From Thermodesulfobacterium hydrogeniphilum (GTDB taxonomy: Bacteria > Desulfobacterota > Thermodesulfobacteria > Thermodesulfobacteriales > Thermodesulfobacteriaceae): DNA of 64,000 bases. Both the position numbers and the translations under genes were made by a program. Shown here piece after piece: positions 27,837 to 37,299 of this stretch; positions within the stretch are counted from its first letter, which is position 1; every line of letters starts with the position of its first letter. Below the pieces are notes generated by a model. It saw nothing but the letters and a program-made list of their open reading frames with translations. It was not told the DNA's origin and made no database searches. The DNA is taken from contig NZ_JQKW01000013.1 in NCBI RefSeq assembly GCF_000746255.1, positions 1-64,000 of the forward strand, written 5' to 3'.

Positions 27837-29417
27837 TTATAATTCTAAAGGTTTAACAAGATATACAGCAGGTAATTGGTTTAATTCCTCTAAAGCTTCT
27901 GAAGTTGGGGGTTGATCTAAACTTAATAAAATAACATTACTCTTTTTTAAAGGATCCTGTCCTACATACATTCTGGCAATATTCAAATTATATTTACCTA
28001 AGGTCATACCTATTTGTCCTATAACTCCTGGTTTATCCTCATTAAAAATATAAAGCATGTGTCCTTCAGGTAAAGCATCTAACCTGAATCCATTAATTCT
28101 GACTATACGGGGTTCTTTTTTACCAAAAAGTGTTCCTTCTACTACTGTTTCTCCTTCAGTATGTTTGACTTTTGCACTTATCAAAGAGGTAAAATCTTCT
28201 GCAGTTTCTGTTTTAGCTTCTATAACCTTTATATCTCTTTCTTTAGCTCTAATAAGAGCATTAACATAATTTACATCTTCTTTTAAAAATGGAGATAATA
28301 AGCCTTTTACAAAAGCAAGTGTTAGAGGTTTAACATCTAATTGAGCTATTTCTCCTTTGTAACTAATTTCAACCTCTTTAATAGCTCCTTCTGAAATTTG
28401 AGCAGCAAGCAATCCCATTTTCTCTGCTAAGGTTAAAATAGGTCCTATAATTTTTAAAGTTTCTGGGCTTAAAGATGGTACATTCACAGCATTTCTGATA
28501 ATACCTTTAGTTAAATAATCTGCTACTTGTTGAGCAATTCCAATAGCTACAGTTTTTTGAGCTTCTACAGTAGAAGCTCCAAGATGAGGTGTTCCTATAA
28601 AATTATCCAAGGATAATAAAGGATGATCAGGATCTATAGGCTCTTTTTCATATACATCCAGAGCTGCTCCTGCTACCTTTCCTGAAACCATAGCTTTATA
28701 TAAAGCCTCTTCATCAATAATTCCTCCTCTGGCACAGTTTATAATATAAACCCCATCTTTCATCATGGAAAAGGCTTTTTCATCAACAAGATGATAGGTG
28801 TCCTTTGTTAAAGGTGTGTGAATGGTTATAAAATCAGATCTTTTATATAATTCCTCCAAACTAACCAATTCTATACCTTTTTTCTCTGCAGCTTCTGGGG
28901 TTACAAAAGGATCATAACCAATAACTTTCATTTTTAATCCAAGAGCTCTATCTGCTACAATACTTCCTATTCTTCCTAAGCCAATAATACCAAGGATTTT
29001 ATTATTTAATTCTACTCCCATAAATTTTTTCTTCTCCCATTTTCCAGCTTTAATAGAAGCTACAGCTTGTGGTATCTTACGAGCCAGAGCAAAAAGCAAT
29101 GCTAAGGTATGTTCTGCTGCAGATAAAGTATTCCCTCCAGGAACATTCATCACTACTATTCCTTTTTCATTGGCAGCTTGTAAATCCACATTATCAAGAC
29201 CTGTTCCAGCCCTTCCAATTACTTTTAAATTTTTGGCTCTTTCTATAACATCTCTGGTAACTTTTGTCCCACTTCTTATAATAAGTCCATCAAATTCCGG
29301 AATAATATTCAGCAATTCTTCGTAAGGAAGTCCGGGTTTATAAACTATCTCAATCCCAGCATCTTTTAAAATTTTTATACCATCCTCTGAAAGCGTATCA
29401 GAAATCAAAACCTTCAT
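27837..29417 (-). CDS. serA: D-3-phosphoglycerate dehydrogenase
   Basis: 526 residues, the long SerA type. NAD-binding IGLGRIGSIVADRA, catalytic Arg/Glu/His with the His in GTPHLGAST, an intervening ASB domain, and a C-terminal ACT domain (GVIGQIGMTLGKYNLNIARM) that usually binds serine for feedback. First step of serine synthesis. Preceded by a class V aminotransferase (30 nt gap) that may do the next step. Confidence 0.96.
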   Translation of the reverse strand: MKVLISDTLSEDGIKILKDAGIEIVYKPGLPYEELLNIIPEFDGLIIRSGTKVTRDVIERAKNLKVIGRAGTGLDNVDLQAANEKGIVVMNVPGGNTLSAAEHTLALLFALARKIPQAVASIKAGKWEKKKFMGVELNNKILGIIGLGRIGSIVADRALGLKMKVIGYDPFVTPEAAEKKGIELVSLEELYKRSDFITIHTPLTKDTYHLVDEKAFSMMKDGVYIINCARGGIIDEEALYKAMVSGKVAGAALDVYEKEPIDPDHPLLSLDNFIGTPHLGASTVEAQKTVAIGIAQQVADYLTKGIIRNAVNVPSLSPETLKIIGPILTLAEKMGLLAAQISEGAIKEVEISYKGEIAQLDVKPLTLAFVKGLLSPFLKEDVNYVNALIRAKERDIKVIEAKTETAEDFTSLISAKVKHTEGETVVEGTLFGKKEPRIVRINGFRLDALPEGHMLYIFNEDKPGVIGQIGMTLGKYNLNIARMYVGQDPLKKSNVILLSLDQPPTSEALEELNQLPAVYLVKPLEL

Positions 29418-29446
29418 TTCTTTACCCCTCCTGATTACTTTATTTT

Positions 29447-30610
29447 TTATAAAAGTGTTTCTTTTATATAATCTTGTAAAATTTCCTCAGCAGCTTTTAC
29501 ACCTTTACCAAGTTCCACAGGATATCCAAAAAGATTTAATCCAATTTCTAAAGAAGAAATAGCTATAAGAAGATCAAAAGGAGATTGATCTCCCATGTGG
29601 GTAATTCTTATTATTTTTCCTTTTAGGTGTTCTTGACCTCCAGCAAATATAATACCAAGTTTATTTTTAAGAAAATTCAAAAGTTCTCCTACTTTAAAAT
29701 TCTCTGGAGCTTTAACAACAGTAAGAGATTCAGATGGCACCTTTGCAAAAAGTTCTAATCCTAATGCTTTAACAGCTTCTCTACAAGCCTTAGCCTGAGT
29801 AGCATAATATTTGAATAGATTTTCAAGACCAATTTCTCTTATTCTTTTTAACATTTCTCTTAATCCAAGAAGCAAACTAACCGCAGGTGTGAAAGCTGTA
29901 GTATCCTTCTCATATGCTTTTTTTTCTTTTTTTAGATTGAAATAGTATTTAGGTAATTTTGAATTTTCTATTAAATTCCAGGCTTTATCAGAAAGGGCTA
30001 TAAAAGATAATCCTGGAGGTAAACTTAAAGCCTTTTGAGATCCAGTAATAACTACATCAAGCCCCCATTTATCCATAGGGAGATCATATACCCCTAAGGC
30101 TGTAATAGCATCTACCACCAAAACCGTCTCTTTATCTTTTGTAATCTCTGCTATTTCTTTAACAGGATGTTTTACACCTGTAGATGTTTCACAGGCCTGA
30201 ATTAAAATTCCCTTGGTATCTGGATTTTTTTCTATAGTCTTTTTAACATATTCTGGATCTACTGCTTCTCCCCAAGTAATTTCAATAGCTACAGGATTTA
30301 AACCATAAGTCTGAGATAATTCTAACCATCTTTTTCCGAATTTTCCTCCCACCACCACTATTACTTTATCTCCGGGTGAAAAAAGATTAACAATAGCAGC
30401 TTCCATTGCACCAGTGCCAGAAGAAGCAAAAAAATAAACCTCTTTTTGTGTTTGAAAAAGATATTTAAGGTTTTCTCTTATTTCTTTTAAAATTTCAGAA
30501 AATTCTGGTAGTCTGTGATGGGTCATAGGTTGACCCATAGTTAAAAGAACCTTAGGAGCTACTGCTACAGGTCCAGGAGTAAAAAGATATTTTTTAGCTA
30601 AAAACTCCAT
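29447..30610 (-). CDS. Class V aminotransferase (serine-pyruvate/alanine-glyoxylate type)
   Basis: 387 residues. PLP-dependent fold type I; the Schiff-base lysine is in TGSQKALSLPPGLSF. Opens with LFTPGPVAVAP as in alanine-glyoxylate and serine-pyruvate aminotransferases. Lies directly before serA, which suggests a role as phosphoserine aminotransferase or in serine-glyoxylate exchange. Classic SerC is another class V branch. Reaction cannot be fixed from sequence alone. Confidence 0.85.
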   Translation of the reverse strand: MEFLAKKYLFTPGPVAVAPKVLLTMGQPMTHHRLPEFSEILKEIRENLKYLFQTQKEVYFFASSGTGAMEAAIVNLFSPGDKVIVVVGGKFGKRWLELSQTYGLNPVAIEITWGEAVDPEYVKKTIEKNPDTKGILIQACETSTGVKHPVKEIAEITKDKETVLVVDAITALGVYDLPMDKWGLDVVITGSQKALSLPPGLSFIALSDKAWNLIENSKLPKYYFNLKKEKKAYEKDTTAFTPAVSLLLGLREMLKRIREIGLENLFKYYATQAKACREAVKALGLELFAKVPSESLTVVKAPENFKVGELLNFLKNKLGIIFAGGQEHLKGKIIRITHMGDQSPFDLLIAISSLEIGLNLFGYPVELGKGVKAAEEILQDYIKETLL

Positions 30611-30626
30611 TAAAAAACCTCCTTTT

Positions 30627-31097
30627 TTAAATTTCTATATCTAAAATCTCAAAATTTTTAATTCCTGCAGGAGTTTTGACCTGCACCTCATCTCCTATTT
30701 CTTTACCTATTAAAGCTCTGGCAATAGGAGAATGTACAGAAATACAACCATTAGCTGGATCAGATTCATAAGGCCCAACAATTTTATAAACCACTATTTC
30801 ATCTATATCTAAATTAAGAAGTTTTACTTTCACTCCAAATTGCACTCTATCTGGAACCTTTTTAAGAGGAGGAATTACTTCAGCATTAGCTAAAACGCCT
30901 GATAATTCCTGGATACGACCTTCTATATGAGCCTGTTTTTCTTTAGCTGCTTCATATTCTGCATTTTCAGAAAGATCTCCATGGGCTCTGGCTTCTTCTA
31001 TAGCTTTAATCACATTTCTTCTTTCCACTTTAATAAGGTGCTCCAATTCTTTTTTTATTTTCTCTAATCCTTCCGGAGTAAAAGGTATCTTTGCCAT
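30627..31097 (-). CDS. greA: Transcription elongation factor GreA
   Basis: 156 residues. The N-terminal coiled coil has the signature ARAHGDLSENAEYEAAKEKQ; the C-terminal FKBP-like domain follows. It rescues backtracked RNA polymerase by stimulating transcript cleavage through the acidic tip of the coiled coil. Starts 3 nt after the mscS stop, in the purH-rlmN string. Confidence 0.97.
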   Translation of the reverse strand: MAKIPFTPEGLEKIKKELEHLIKVERRNVIKAIEEARAHGDLSENAEYEAAKEKQAHIEGRIQELSGVLANAEVIPPLKKVPDRVQFGVKVKLLNLDIDEIVVYKIVGPYESDPANGCISVHSPIARALIGKEIGDEVQVKTPAGIKNFEILDIEI

Positions 31098-31099
31098 GT

Positions 31100-32167
31100 C
31101 TAAACATTACCTCCTTTTATAATTTTTTTATTTTCCAATTCAGCACGAATCTTAGGTAAACAGTGAGGAAATTGTTTTTGTATAAAATTTATTAATTTTT
31201 CTCTTACTTCACAACGTAAATCCCAAGCTTTAGAAGAATCAGAAGCACTCATAAGTGCTCTCAATTCCATAGTCTTATCCGTAAGATCTGTTACTTGAAG
31301 TCCCCAAACTTTTCCATCCCAATTATTAGATTCTTTAAGAATCTCATAAAGTGCCTTTCTAACCGGATCTACAGGTAGATGATAATCAGCATAAATATAA
31401 ACCGTAGCTAAAAGATCTGCAGAAACTCTGGTCCAGTTTTGAAAAGGTCTTTCTAAAAAATAATTTACAGGAACAATTAAACGTCTTTTATCCCAGACAC
31501 GTACCACCACATAGGTGAGAGTAATTTCTTCAATACGTCCCCATTCTCCTTCTACAATAACTACATCATCTATTCGTATAGGTTGAGTAATAGCTAATTG
31601 AATACCAGCTATAATATTAGCCAAAGTCTTTTGAGCAGCTATCCCTAAAATAACACCTACTACCCCTGCTGAAGCCAAAAGACTCATTCCTATTTGTTTC
31701 ACCTTTGGAAAAGTAAGAAGAGACAAAGAAAAAGCAAAAAATATGGAAATAACTATTATAATTCTTTTAAGTACTACTACCTGAGTATATATTTTACGAG
31801 CCTTGAGGTTATCAGGAGTATCCATTGGATAACGAGTAAGTATAAGTTTTTCTAAAAAATAAGCCCCAGCAATGAAAAGCCAAGCAATATCACATATTAA
31901 AATAAGTACAACTATATGTCTAAAAACACTTTTTACTTCTTCAGAAAACGGAACAAATGGAATCACCAAAAGAAGAATCCCAATAATAAAAATAACCAAA
32001 GCAGGACCACGTGAATATTTAATAATTAGATCATCAGTTTTACTTTTTGTTTTTAAGGTAATTTTTTTAAGTAAAAAATATAAAATAGTATGTAAAACTA
32101 TTGCTGCAATAATTGAAATTACTAAAACACCAATTCCATATAATAAATTTTTATTAATTATTTCCAA
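31100..32167 (-). CDS. MscS-type mechanosensitive channel
   Basis: 355 residues. About five N-terminal membrane segments, the pore-lining helix in ASAGVVGVILGIAAQKTLANI, and the beta domain starting with IRIDDVVIVEGEWGRIEEI, then VPVNYFLERPFQNWTR. The protein is longer at the N-terminus than E. coli MscS. Releases solutes on osmotic downshift in studied homologues. Lies between purH and greA. Member of the small-conductance family; exact gating unknown. Confidence 0.9.
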   Translation of the reverse strand: MEIINKNLLYGIGVLVISIIAAIVLHTILYFLLKKITLKTKSKTDDLIIKYSRGPALVIFIIGILLLVIPFVPFSEEVKSVFRHIVVLILICDIAWLFIAGAYFLEKLILTRYPMDTPDNLKARKIYTQVVVLKRIIIVISIFFAFSLSLLTFPKVKQIGMSLLASAGVVGVILGIAAQKTLANIIAGIQLAITQPIRIDDVVIVEGEWGRIEEITLTYVVVRVWDKRRLIVPVNYFLERPFQNWTRVSADLLATVYIYADYHLPVDPVRKALYEILKESNNWDGKVWGLQVTDLTDKTMELRALMSASDSSKAWDLRCEVREKLINFIQKQFPHCLPKIRAELENKKIIKGGNV

Positions 32168-32199
32168 AGTATTCCTCTCTTAATGTTAAAATTATTATA

Positions 32200-33486
32200 T
32201 TAATGTTTAAAAGCTCTTTGAGCTGTAAATTTCATAGCAATATTATATTCATTACAAGCTTCAATTACTTCCCAGTCTCTTACAGATCCACCAGGTTGTA
32301 AAATCGCAGTAATTCCATGCTTAGCAACCACATCTACTGAGTCTCTAAAAGGGAAAAATCCATCTGAAATCATTACAGATCCTGCAAGTCCACCTTTATT
32401 TTTCTTGGTTTCCTCATCTATTTCCTCTTTTTGAGAAGCTGGTCTTAATCCCTTTTCAATTTCTAATTCTAATTGCTTATAAGGAATTCCGTATTTGTCA
32501 TAACATAAAAGATCTGCATATTTAGTATAAGCTTTGAAAATAGCTATCTCTGCACAACCCACTCTATCCTGTTCCCCTGTTCCAATAGCTACAGTACATT
32601 CATCTTTAACAAATAAAACTGAATTAGAAGTTACACCAAGTTCTACAGCCCAACCAAAAATCATATCTCTAATTTCTCTTTCATCAGGTTCTCTCAGGCA
32701 TTTATATTCTTTACCATCTTTTACAGCTACTGCAGGTTTTAAATCTTCCTTACTTCTAATTTTATTTTGCTGAGATACTTGAACTATAATACCACCATCT
32801 ATAAGGCTTTTAAACTCTATCACTCTATAGTTTTGATAATCTTGAAGTTTATCCATATTTTTAATTCTAATAATTCTTAAAGATTTTTTTTGTTTTAAAA
32901 TTTCAATAGCGCCATCTTCATATTCTGGAGCAGCTAATACTTCAAAATATTGGGAAGCAATAGCTTCAGCACAAGCTTTATCTACAGGATAATTTAAAGC
33001 TATAGCACCACCAAAAGCAGCAATTCTATCTGCTCTGAAAGCCCTTATAAAAGCCTCTTCTATAGTAGAACCATAGGCAACTCCGCAGGGATTATTATGT
33101 TTTACAATTACACATGCTGGTTTTTTAGTTAAATATCTTAAAATATTAAGAGCGTTATCTATATCTGTAAGATTAATCTTACTCGGATGTTTTCCAAATT
33201 GAATAAAATCAGATTCCTTTAAACTGGAAACTAACCCAAGGCCAGGAGCTATAAACTCACATTCTCCCAAAATTAAATTCCCTGCTACTAATTCATAAAG
33301 CGCTGCCTCTTGATCAGGGTTTTCACCATACCTCAAACCTCTTTTTTCAACAACTCCAGGTTCCACCTCTATTTCCCAAGTCCTTTTTTTGTAAATCAAA
33401 GTTTGATCACCAAAAGTTATTCTGATTTCAGAAGGAAAATGATCTCCTATTACTGTTCTATACATCTTCTTTAAATCTTCAGCCAT
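32200..33486 (-). CDS. purH: AICAR formyltransferase (PurH C-terminal domain only)
   Basis: About 428 residues. Contains only the AICAR transformylase half of PurH: KHNNPCGVA carries the catalytic Lys-His pair and LRYGENPDQEA the substrate motif; DGFFPFRDSVD and LQPGGSVRD follow. The N-terminal MGS-like IMP cyclohydrolase domain is absent, so cyclisation must be done by another protein. ATG 33486 (MAEDLKK) has the better spacing from the GGGGG site than ATG 33492. Its formyl donor would come from fhs (59412). Confidence 0.9.
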   Translation of the reverse strand: MAEDLKKMYRTVIGDHFPSEIRITFGDQTLIYKKRTWEIEVEPGVVEKRGLRYGENPDQEAALYELVAGNLILGECEFIAPGLGLVSSLKESDFIQFGKHPSKINLTDIDNALNILRYLTKKPACVIVKHNNPCGVAYGSTIEEAFIRAFRADRIAAFGGAIALNYPVDKACAEAIASQYFEVLAAPEYEDGAIEILKQKKSLRIIRIKNMDKLQDYQNYRVIEFKSLIDGGIIVQVSQQNKIRSKEDLKPAVAVKDGKEYKCLREPDEREIRDMIFGWAVELGVTSNSVLFVKDECTVAIGTGEQDRVGCAEIAIFKAYTKYADLLCYDKYGIPYKQLELEIEKGLRPASQKEEIDEETKKNKGGLAGSVMISDGFFPFRDSVDVVAKHGITAILQPGGSVRDWEVIEACNEYNIAMKFTAQRAFKH

Positions 33487-33534
33487 AATCATACCCCCTT
33501 TATAGATTTTTAAATTTATTTATTGTTGTTTATA

Positions 33535-33563
33535 ATATTATTTTTGTTTAAAATATTTGTCAA
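33535..33563 (-). promoter_or_regulatory. Promoter of the purH-mscS-greA-serA-rlmN string
   Basis: TTGACA (complement of 33558-33563), 17-nt spacer, TAATAT (complement of 33535-33540). The -35 overlaps the last codons of lpxB. It implies that purH is transcribed separately from the lpx genes. Confidence 0.55.
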
Positions 33564-34714
33564 GAAAGTTTATTATTCAAAGATGTTAAATACTTTATCA
33601 TATCTTCTGCAATTCTCCAACTTGCTCCAGGTCCTCCCAAAATTTGCTTTATTCTCTTTAATTCTGTTTTTATATTTTCTCTTTTTTCTTTATCTCTTAT
33701 TAACTCTAATAACTTAGAACTAATATTTTCTATTTTATTTTTTCCTTTTAAGATCTCCGGATATACCTCTTTTCCTAAAATCAAATTAGCTAAACTTATA
33801 TAAGGAACTTTAACCAAACTTTTAGCTAAAAAAAACATCCAAGAAGGTAAAGAATAAGTTACCACAGCTGGAGTTTCTACAATACCTGCTTCTAAGGTAA
33901 CTGTTCCAGAAGCCAAAACTGCTACAGTAGAAAATTTTAAAATTTCATATTGAGTATTTTCTATAACTTTTATTTCCTCCTTTGCTTTATCCCATAAAAA
34001 GGAATCTTTTAATCCTGAAGCTTTTACCATTATACCCTGAACATAAGGTTCTTTCTCTTTTACTTTTTTAAAAACTTTTAAAAACATAGGAACATGTCTT
34101 ACTATTTCTTTTTCTCTACTACCTGGAAAAAAACTTATTATAGGCTTATTTGGATCTAAATTATACACTTCATAAAAAACATCTTCTGATAAATTTAATT
34201 TAATTACGTCTAAAATTGGATGTCCTAAATAAATTGTAGAGATTCCATAAGAAGAAAAAAATTCTTTTTCAAAAGGTAAGACTACATAAAGTCTATCTAC
34301 ATATTTTTTAATAGTTTTGATTCTTCCTTTATTCCAAGCCCAGACCTGAGGAGCTATAAAGTATATAACAGGGTAACCTAATTTTTTAGCTAATTTTGCT
34401 ATTTTTAAATTAAATCCGGGAAAATCTACTAAGATAACCACATCTATTATTTTCTTTTCTAAAAATCTTTTTAATCTTTTATATATAAACCAATACTTTT
34501 TAAGATCTGAAAAACCCGGAACTCCTACCAAAGCCAAAGACTCAGCTGGAAATAATATCTCAATTCCAAGACTTCTCATTTTAGGACCACCTATACCAAT
34601 AAATTGAAAGACAGGATTCAATTCTTTCATAGCTTTGATCAACAAATAACCATAGAGATCTCCTGAAATTTCTCCAGTAATTAATAAAATTCTATGAGAT
34701 AATTCTGGTTTCAT
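33560..34714 (-). CDS. lpxB: Lipid-A-disaccharide synthase
   Basis: 384 residues, GT-B glycosyltransferase. Joins UDP-2,3-diacylglucosamine and lipid X to give the lipid A disaccharide. GEISGDLYGYLLI opens the protein, VDFPGFNLKIAKLAK and APQVWAWNKGR are family landmarks, and FFPGSREKEI and ASGTVTLEAG line the nucleotide site. Overlaps the Gfo/Idh/MocA gene upstream by 4 nt. Last gene of the fabZ-lpx cluster. Confidence 0.95.
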   Translation of the reverse strand: MKPELSHRILLITGEISGDLYGYLLIKAMKELNPVFQFIGIGGPKMRSLGIEILFPAESLALVGVPGFSDLKKYWFIYKRLKRFLEKKIIDVVILVDFPGFNLKIAKLAKKLGYPVIYFIAPQVWAWNKGRIKTIKKYVDRLYVVLPFEKEFFSSYGISTIYLGHPILDVIKLNLSEDVFYEVYNLDPNKPIISFFPGSREKEIVRHVPMFLKVFKKVKEKEPYVQGIMVKASGLKDSFLWDKAKEEIKVIENTQYEILKFSTVAVLASGTVTLEAGIVETPAVVTYSLPSWMFFLAKSLVKVPYISLANLILGKEVYPEILKGKNKIENISSKLLELIRDKEKRENIKTELKRIKQILGGPGASWRIAEDMIKYLTSLNNKLS

Positions 34715-35670
34715 AAGAACTTTCTTAAATTTTCATCTACTTGTCTTTTTATTTTAAATGCTAATTCTAAAGATTTTAATGCTTCCTCTCCTGTTACTTC
34801 AACCTTTTCCCCTGTTAATATGCTCTTTACAAATGAAGACAGTTCTTCTTTTAAAGGATCGCTTTTAAAAAAAGTCTGTTTATTTGATTGATATCCTTTT
34901 TTTGACATATCTACTTTTACTTCTAAATAACTTCTTTCTAAGGTATCCACTACATAATAAGCACCTTTTTCAAAAACTCTAAACCTTCTTTGTCTATTTA
35001 AAGATATTCTACTTGCCGTTAAATTGCAGGTAGTTCCATCTTTAAAAATAATTCTTGCATTTACAATATCTGGTAAAGATGTAAATAAAGGTGCTCCTAC
35101 AGCATGTATTAATTCTATTTCTTGGTCTGGCTTTAAAAGACGAACAAGATCTAAATCATGTATCATTAAATCCAGAACAACATCTATATCTAAGTTTCTT
35201 TCTACAAAAGAAGACAACCGATGAGCTTCTATAAATAATGGATTTTTAACTTTTTTTAAAAGTTCTTTTACTGCAGGTTGAAATCTTTCTATATATCCAA
35301 TTTGAAAAGGCAATTTCTTTTTTAAAGAAATTTCTACCAGTTCTTCAGCCTGCTTTAAATCATGAGTTAGAGGTTTTTCTAAAAATACTGCTTTCCCAGA
35401 TTCTAAAAAATACTTACAAATTTCATAATGAGTAACTGTAGGAGTGACTATACTAACAGCATCAATCTTATTAAGAATTTTTTTATAATCTGTAAAAACC
35501 TGTGGAGAAATTCCAAATTGTTCTTTAAGTTTTTTACAGACCTTCTCTGCTTGTTTTAAATTTATATCTACTAAAGCTACAAGATCTACCTCCTGTATAT
35601 CTGCTAATTTTTCAGCATGAAATTTCCCAAGATGTCCTAAACCTATAACTGCTATTTTTAGTTTATTCAT
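34711..35670 (-). CDS. Gfo/Idh/MocA family oxidoreductase in the lpx cluster
   Basis: 319 residues. N-terminal NAD(P)-binding motif AVIGLGHLGKFHAEKL, then the EKPLTHDLKQAEEL motif with the catalytic-type lysine, and a C-terminal alpha/beta domain. Overlaps lpxI by 8 nt and lpxB by 4 nt, so it is co-translated with lipid A genes. In Acidithiobacillus and Leptospira a relative, GnnA, oxidises UDP-GlcNAc for making GlcNAc3N-based, amide-linked lipid A; that role is possible here but the partner transaminase GnnB is not in the cluster. Confidence 0.82.
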   Translation of the reverse strand: MNKLKIAVIGLGHLGKFHAEKLADIQEVDLVALVDINLKQAEKVCKKLKEQFGISPQVFTDYKKILNKIDAVSIVTPTVTHYEICKYFLESGKAVFLEKPLTHDLKQAEELVEISLKKKLPFQIGYIERFQPAVKELLKKVKNPLFIEAHRLSSFVERNLDIDVVLDLMIHDLDLVRLLKPDQEIELIHAVGAPLFTSLPDIVNARIIFKDGTTCNLTASRISLNRQRRFRVFEKGAYYVVDTLERSYLEVKVDMSKKGYQSNKQTFFKSDPLKEELSSFVKSILTGEKVEVTGEEALKSLELAFKIKRQVDENLRKFL

Positions 35671-36481
35671 TTTCTTTTTTATACCCTACTATTACTATTT
35701 TATGCTTATTAGCAAGTTTTAATGCTTCATCTCTTTGTAAAAAAAAGGTTTTCCCTGCTTCTAAAACTAAAACCTTAGCCTTAGCTTTTATTAAATTTTC
35801 TATAGTACGTAAGCCTATCACAGGTAAATCTAAACGCAAATCCTGTATAGGCTTAGCAACTTTTACAACTACCGCACCCTTTTTTAATTTACCCGCTCTT
35901 AAAATCGTAGCATCTGTTCCTTCCATAGCCTCTACAGCTACAGTCATTTTATTTTTTACTACTACACATTGACCAATATCTAAAGCTCCTATTTGTTTTG
36001 CTATATAAAAACCATATTCTATATCTTCCCATTCTTCAGAGGTAGGAGATCTTTTAGAAAGTACCCCTTCTGGAGTTAAAAACTCTTTCAAAAATTCAGC
36101 AGGGCCTCTTATTTTAAAACCTTCCTTTTCTAATTCATCTGCTACAGCCTTTAAAATAGTATTATCCTCTCTGTTTTTTAGTCTTCTCCATAAAGATAAT
36201 GCTCTAAAATCAGGAATACTTAGTTTTAAAGCCAAACTTTTATCCACCTTTCCTAAAAAGACCAAATCCTTTACATTTTTTTCCTTAAAAATTTTTATAA
36301 GTTTTCCCAATTGCCCTATTGAGATTTTATAAACATCTTTTGTAATTTTTTTTAGCCTTTTTTCTTGTTCCTTAGAAAAACAAATAGCAACTACTTTACA
36401 ATTTCTATTTTTTAAAGACTGAGCAAGTATAACAGGAAAATCCCCTTCTCCTGCGATAAGTCCTATAGTAGAATTATCCAT
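35663..36481 (-). CDS. lpxI: UDP-2,3-diacylglucosamine pyrophosphatase LpxI
   Basis: 272 residues (DUF1009 family). Hydrolyses UDP-2,3-diacylglucosamine to lipid X; it replaces LpxH in many bacteria outside the gamma-proteobacteria. Landmarks: GLIAGEGDFPVILAQS at the start, EAMEGTDATILRAG near residue 190 and EAGKTFFLQRDEAL near the end. Lies between lpxA and the oxidoreductase gene. Confidence 0.93.
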   Translation of the reverse strand: MDNSTIGLIAGEGDFPVILAQSLKNRNCKVVAICFSKEQEKRLKKITKDVYKISIGQLGKLIKIFKEKNVKDLVFLGKVDKSLALKLSIPDFRALSLWRRLKNREDNTILKAVADELEKEGFKIRGPAEFLKEFLTPEGVLSKRSPTSEEWEDIEYGFYIAKQIGALDIGQCVVVKNKMTVAVEAMEGTDATILRAGKLKKGAVVVKVAKPIQDLRLDLPVIGLRTIENLIKAKAKVLVLEAGKTFFLQRDEALKLANKHKIVIVGYKKENE

Positions 36482-36486
36482 AAAAC

Positions 36487-37296
36487 TTAAAAAGCCTCTT
36501 CTCCTTCAAAGGGTTTTCTTCTCATAATACCCTGCTTTGATGAATTTTCTAAAAATTTAATAAGTTCTTCTACTACAGGTTCTCCTTTAAAAATGTCTTT
36601 TAATTCTTGTATTACTTCTTTAATAGTAGCTGGAGCATCCAAGAAGAATCCTATAGCTTGAGAAATTTTTCTTATATCCTCTTTTGAAAAACCTGCTCTT
36701 CTTAATCCTACGAGATTCACTCCTTGAATTTTAGCAGGAATACCAAAAACCTTTACATAAGGAGGAACATCTTTATCAACCCCTGTCATGGCACTAACAA
36801 AAGCATAAGCGCCTATTCTACAAAATTGATGAACCGCAGAAAAACCACCCATTACTACTCTATTACCTACTCTTACATGTCCTCCCAAGGTGGCATTGTT
36901 GGACATAACCACGTTATTACCAATTTTACAATCATGAGCTATATGCACATAACACATGAGCAAACAGTTATCTCCTATTCTGGTAATACCATCATCATAG
37001 GCAGTTCCACGATGAATAGTAACGAATTCTCTTATAATATTATTATTACCTATTTCCACAAAGGTTTCCTCACCTTTATAACCCAGATGTTGAGGAGCAG
37101 TTCCTATGACAGAAAATGGGCCAATTTGATTATTTTCTCCTATTTTGGTATTTGATTCTATATAGGTATTAGCTTTTATTACGGTTCCCTTTCCTATGCT
37201 TACTTTGGGCCCTATATAAACACCAGGAGCTATCTCTACATCTTCTGCAATTTGAGCTGAGGGATCTATAAAAGCTGTAGGATGAATTTTAGCCAT
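36487..37296 (-). CDS. lpxA: UDP-GlcNAc acyltransferase LpxA
   Basis: 269 residues. Left-handed beta-helix built of hexapeptide repeats; the catalytic His lies in VHIAHDCKIG, and HQFCRIGAYAF follows. Transfers an acyl chain from acyl-ACP to UDP-GlcNAc, first step of lipid A. Starts 3 nt after fabZ. Substrate could be UDP-GlcNAc or UDP-GlcNAc3N given the adjacent oxidoreductase; not decidable by eye. Confidence 0.95.
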   Translation of the reverse strand: MAKIHPTAFIDPSAQIAEDVEIAPGVYIGPKVSIGKGTVIKANTYIESNTKIGENNQIGPFSVIGTAPQHLGYKGEETFVEIGNNNIIREFVTIHRGTAYDDGITRIGDNCLLMCYVHIAHDCKIGNNVVMSNNATLGGHVRVGNRVVMGGFSAVHQFCRIGAYAFVSAMTGVDKDVPPYVKVFGIPAKIQGVNLVGLRRAGFSKEDIRKISQAIGFFLDAPATIKEVIQELKDIFKGEPVVEELIKFLENSSKQGIMRRKPFEGEEAF

Positions 37297-37299
37297 AAA

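Noticed and set aside
36724-37155. 143-codon plus-strand frame antisense to lpxA
   Set aside because: It mirrors the hexapeptide repeats of lpxA; no ribosome site or family resemblance.
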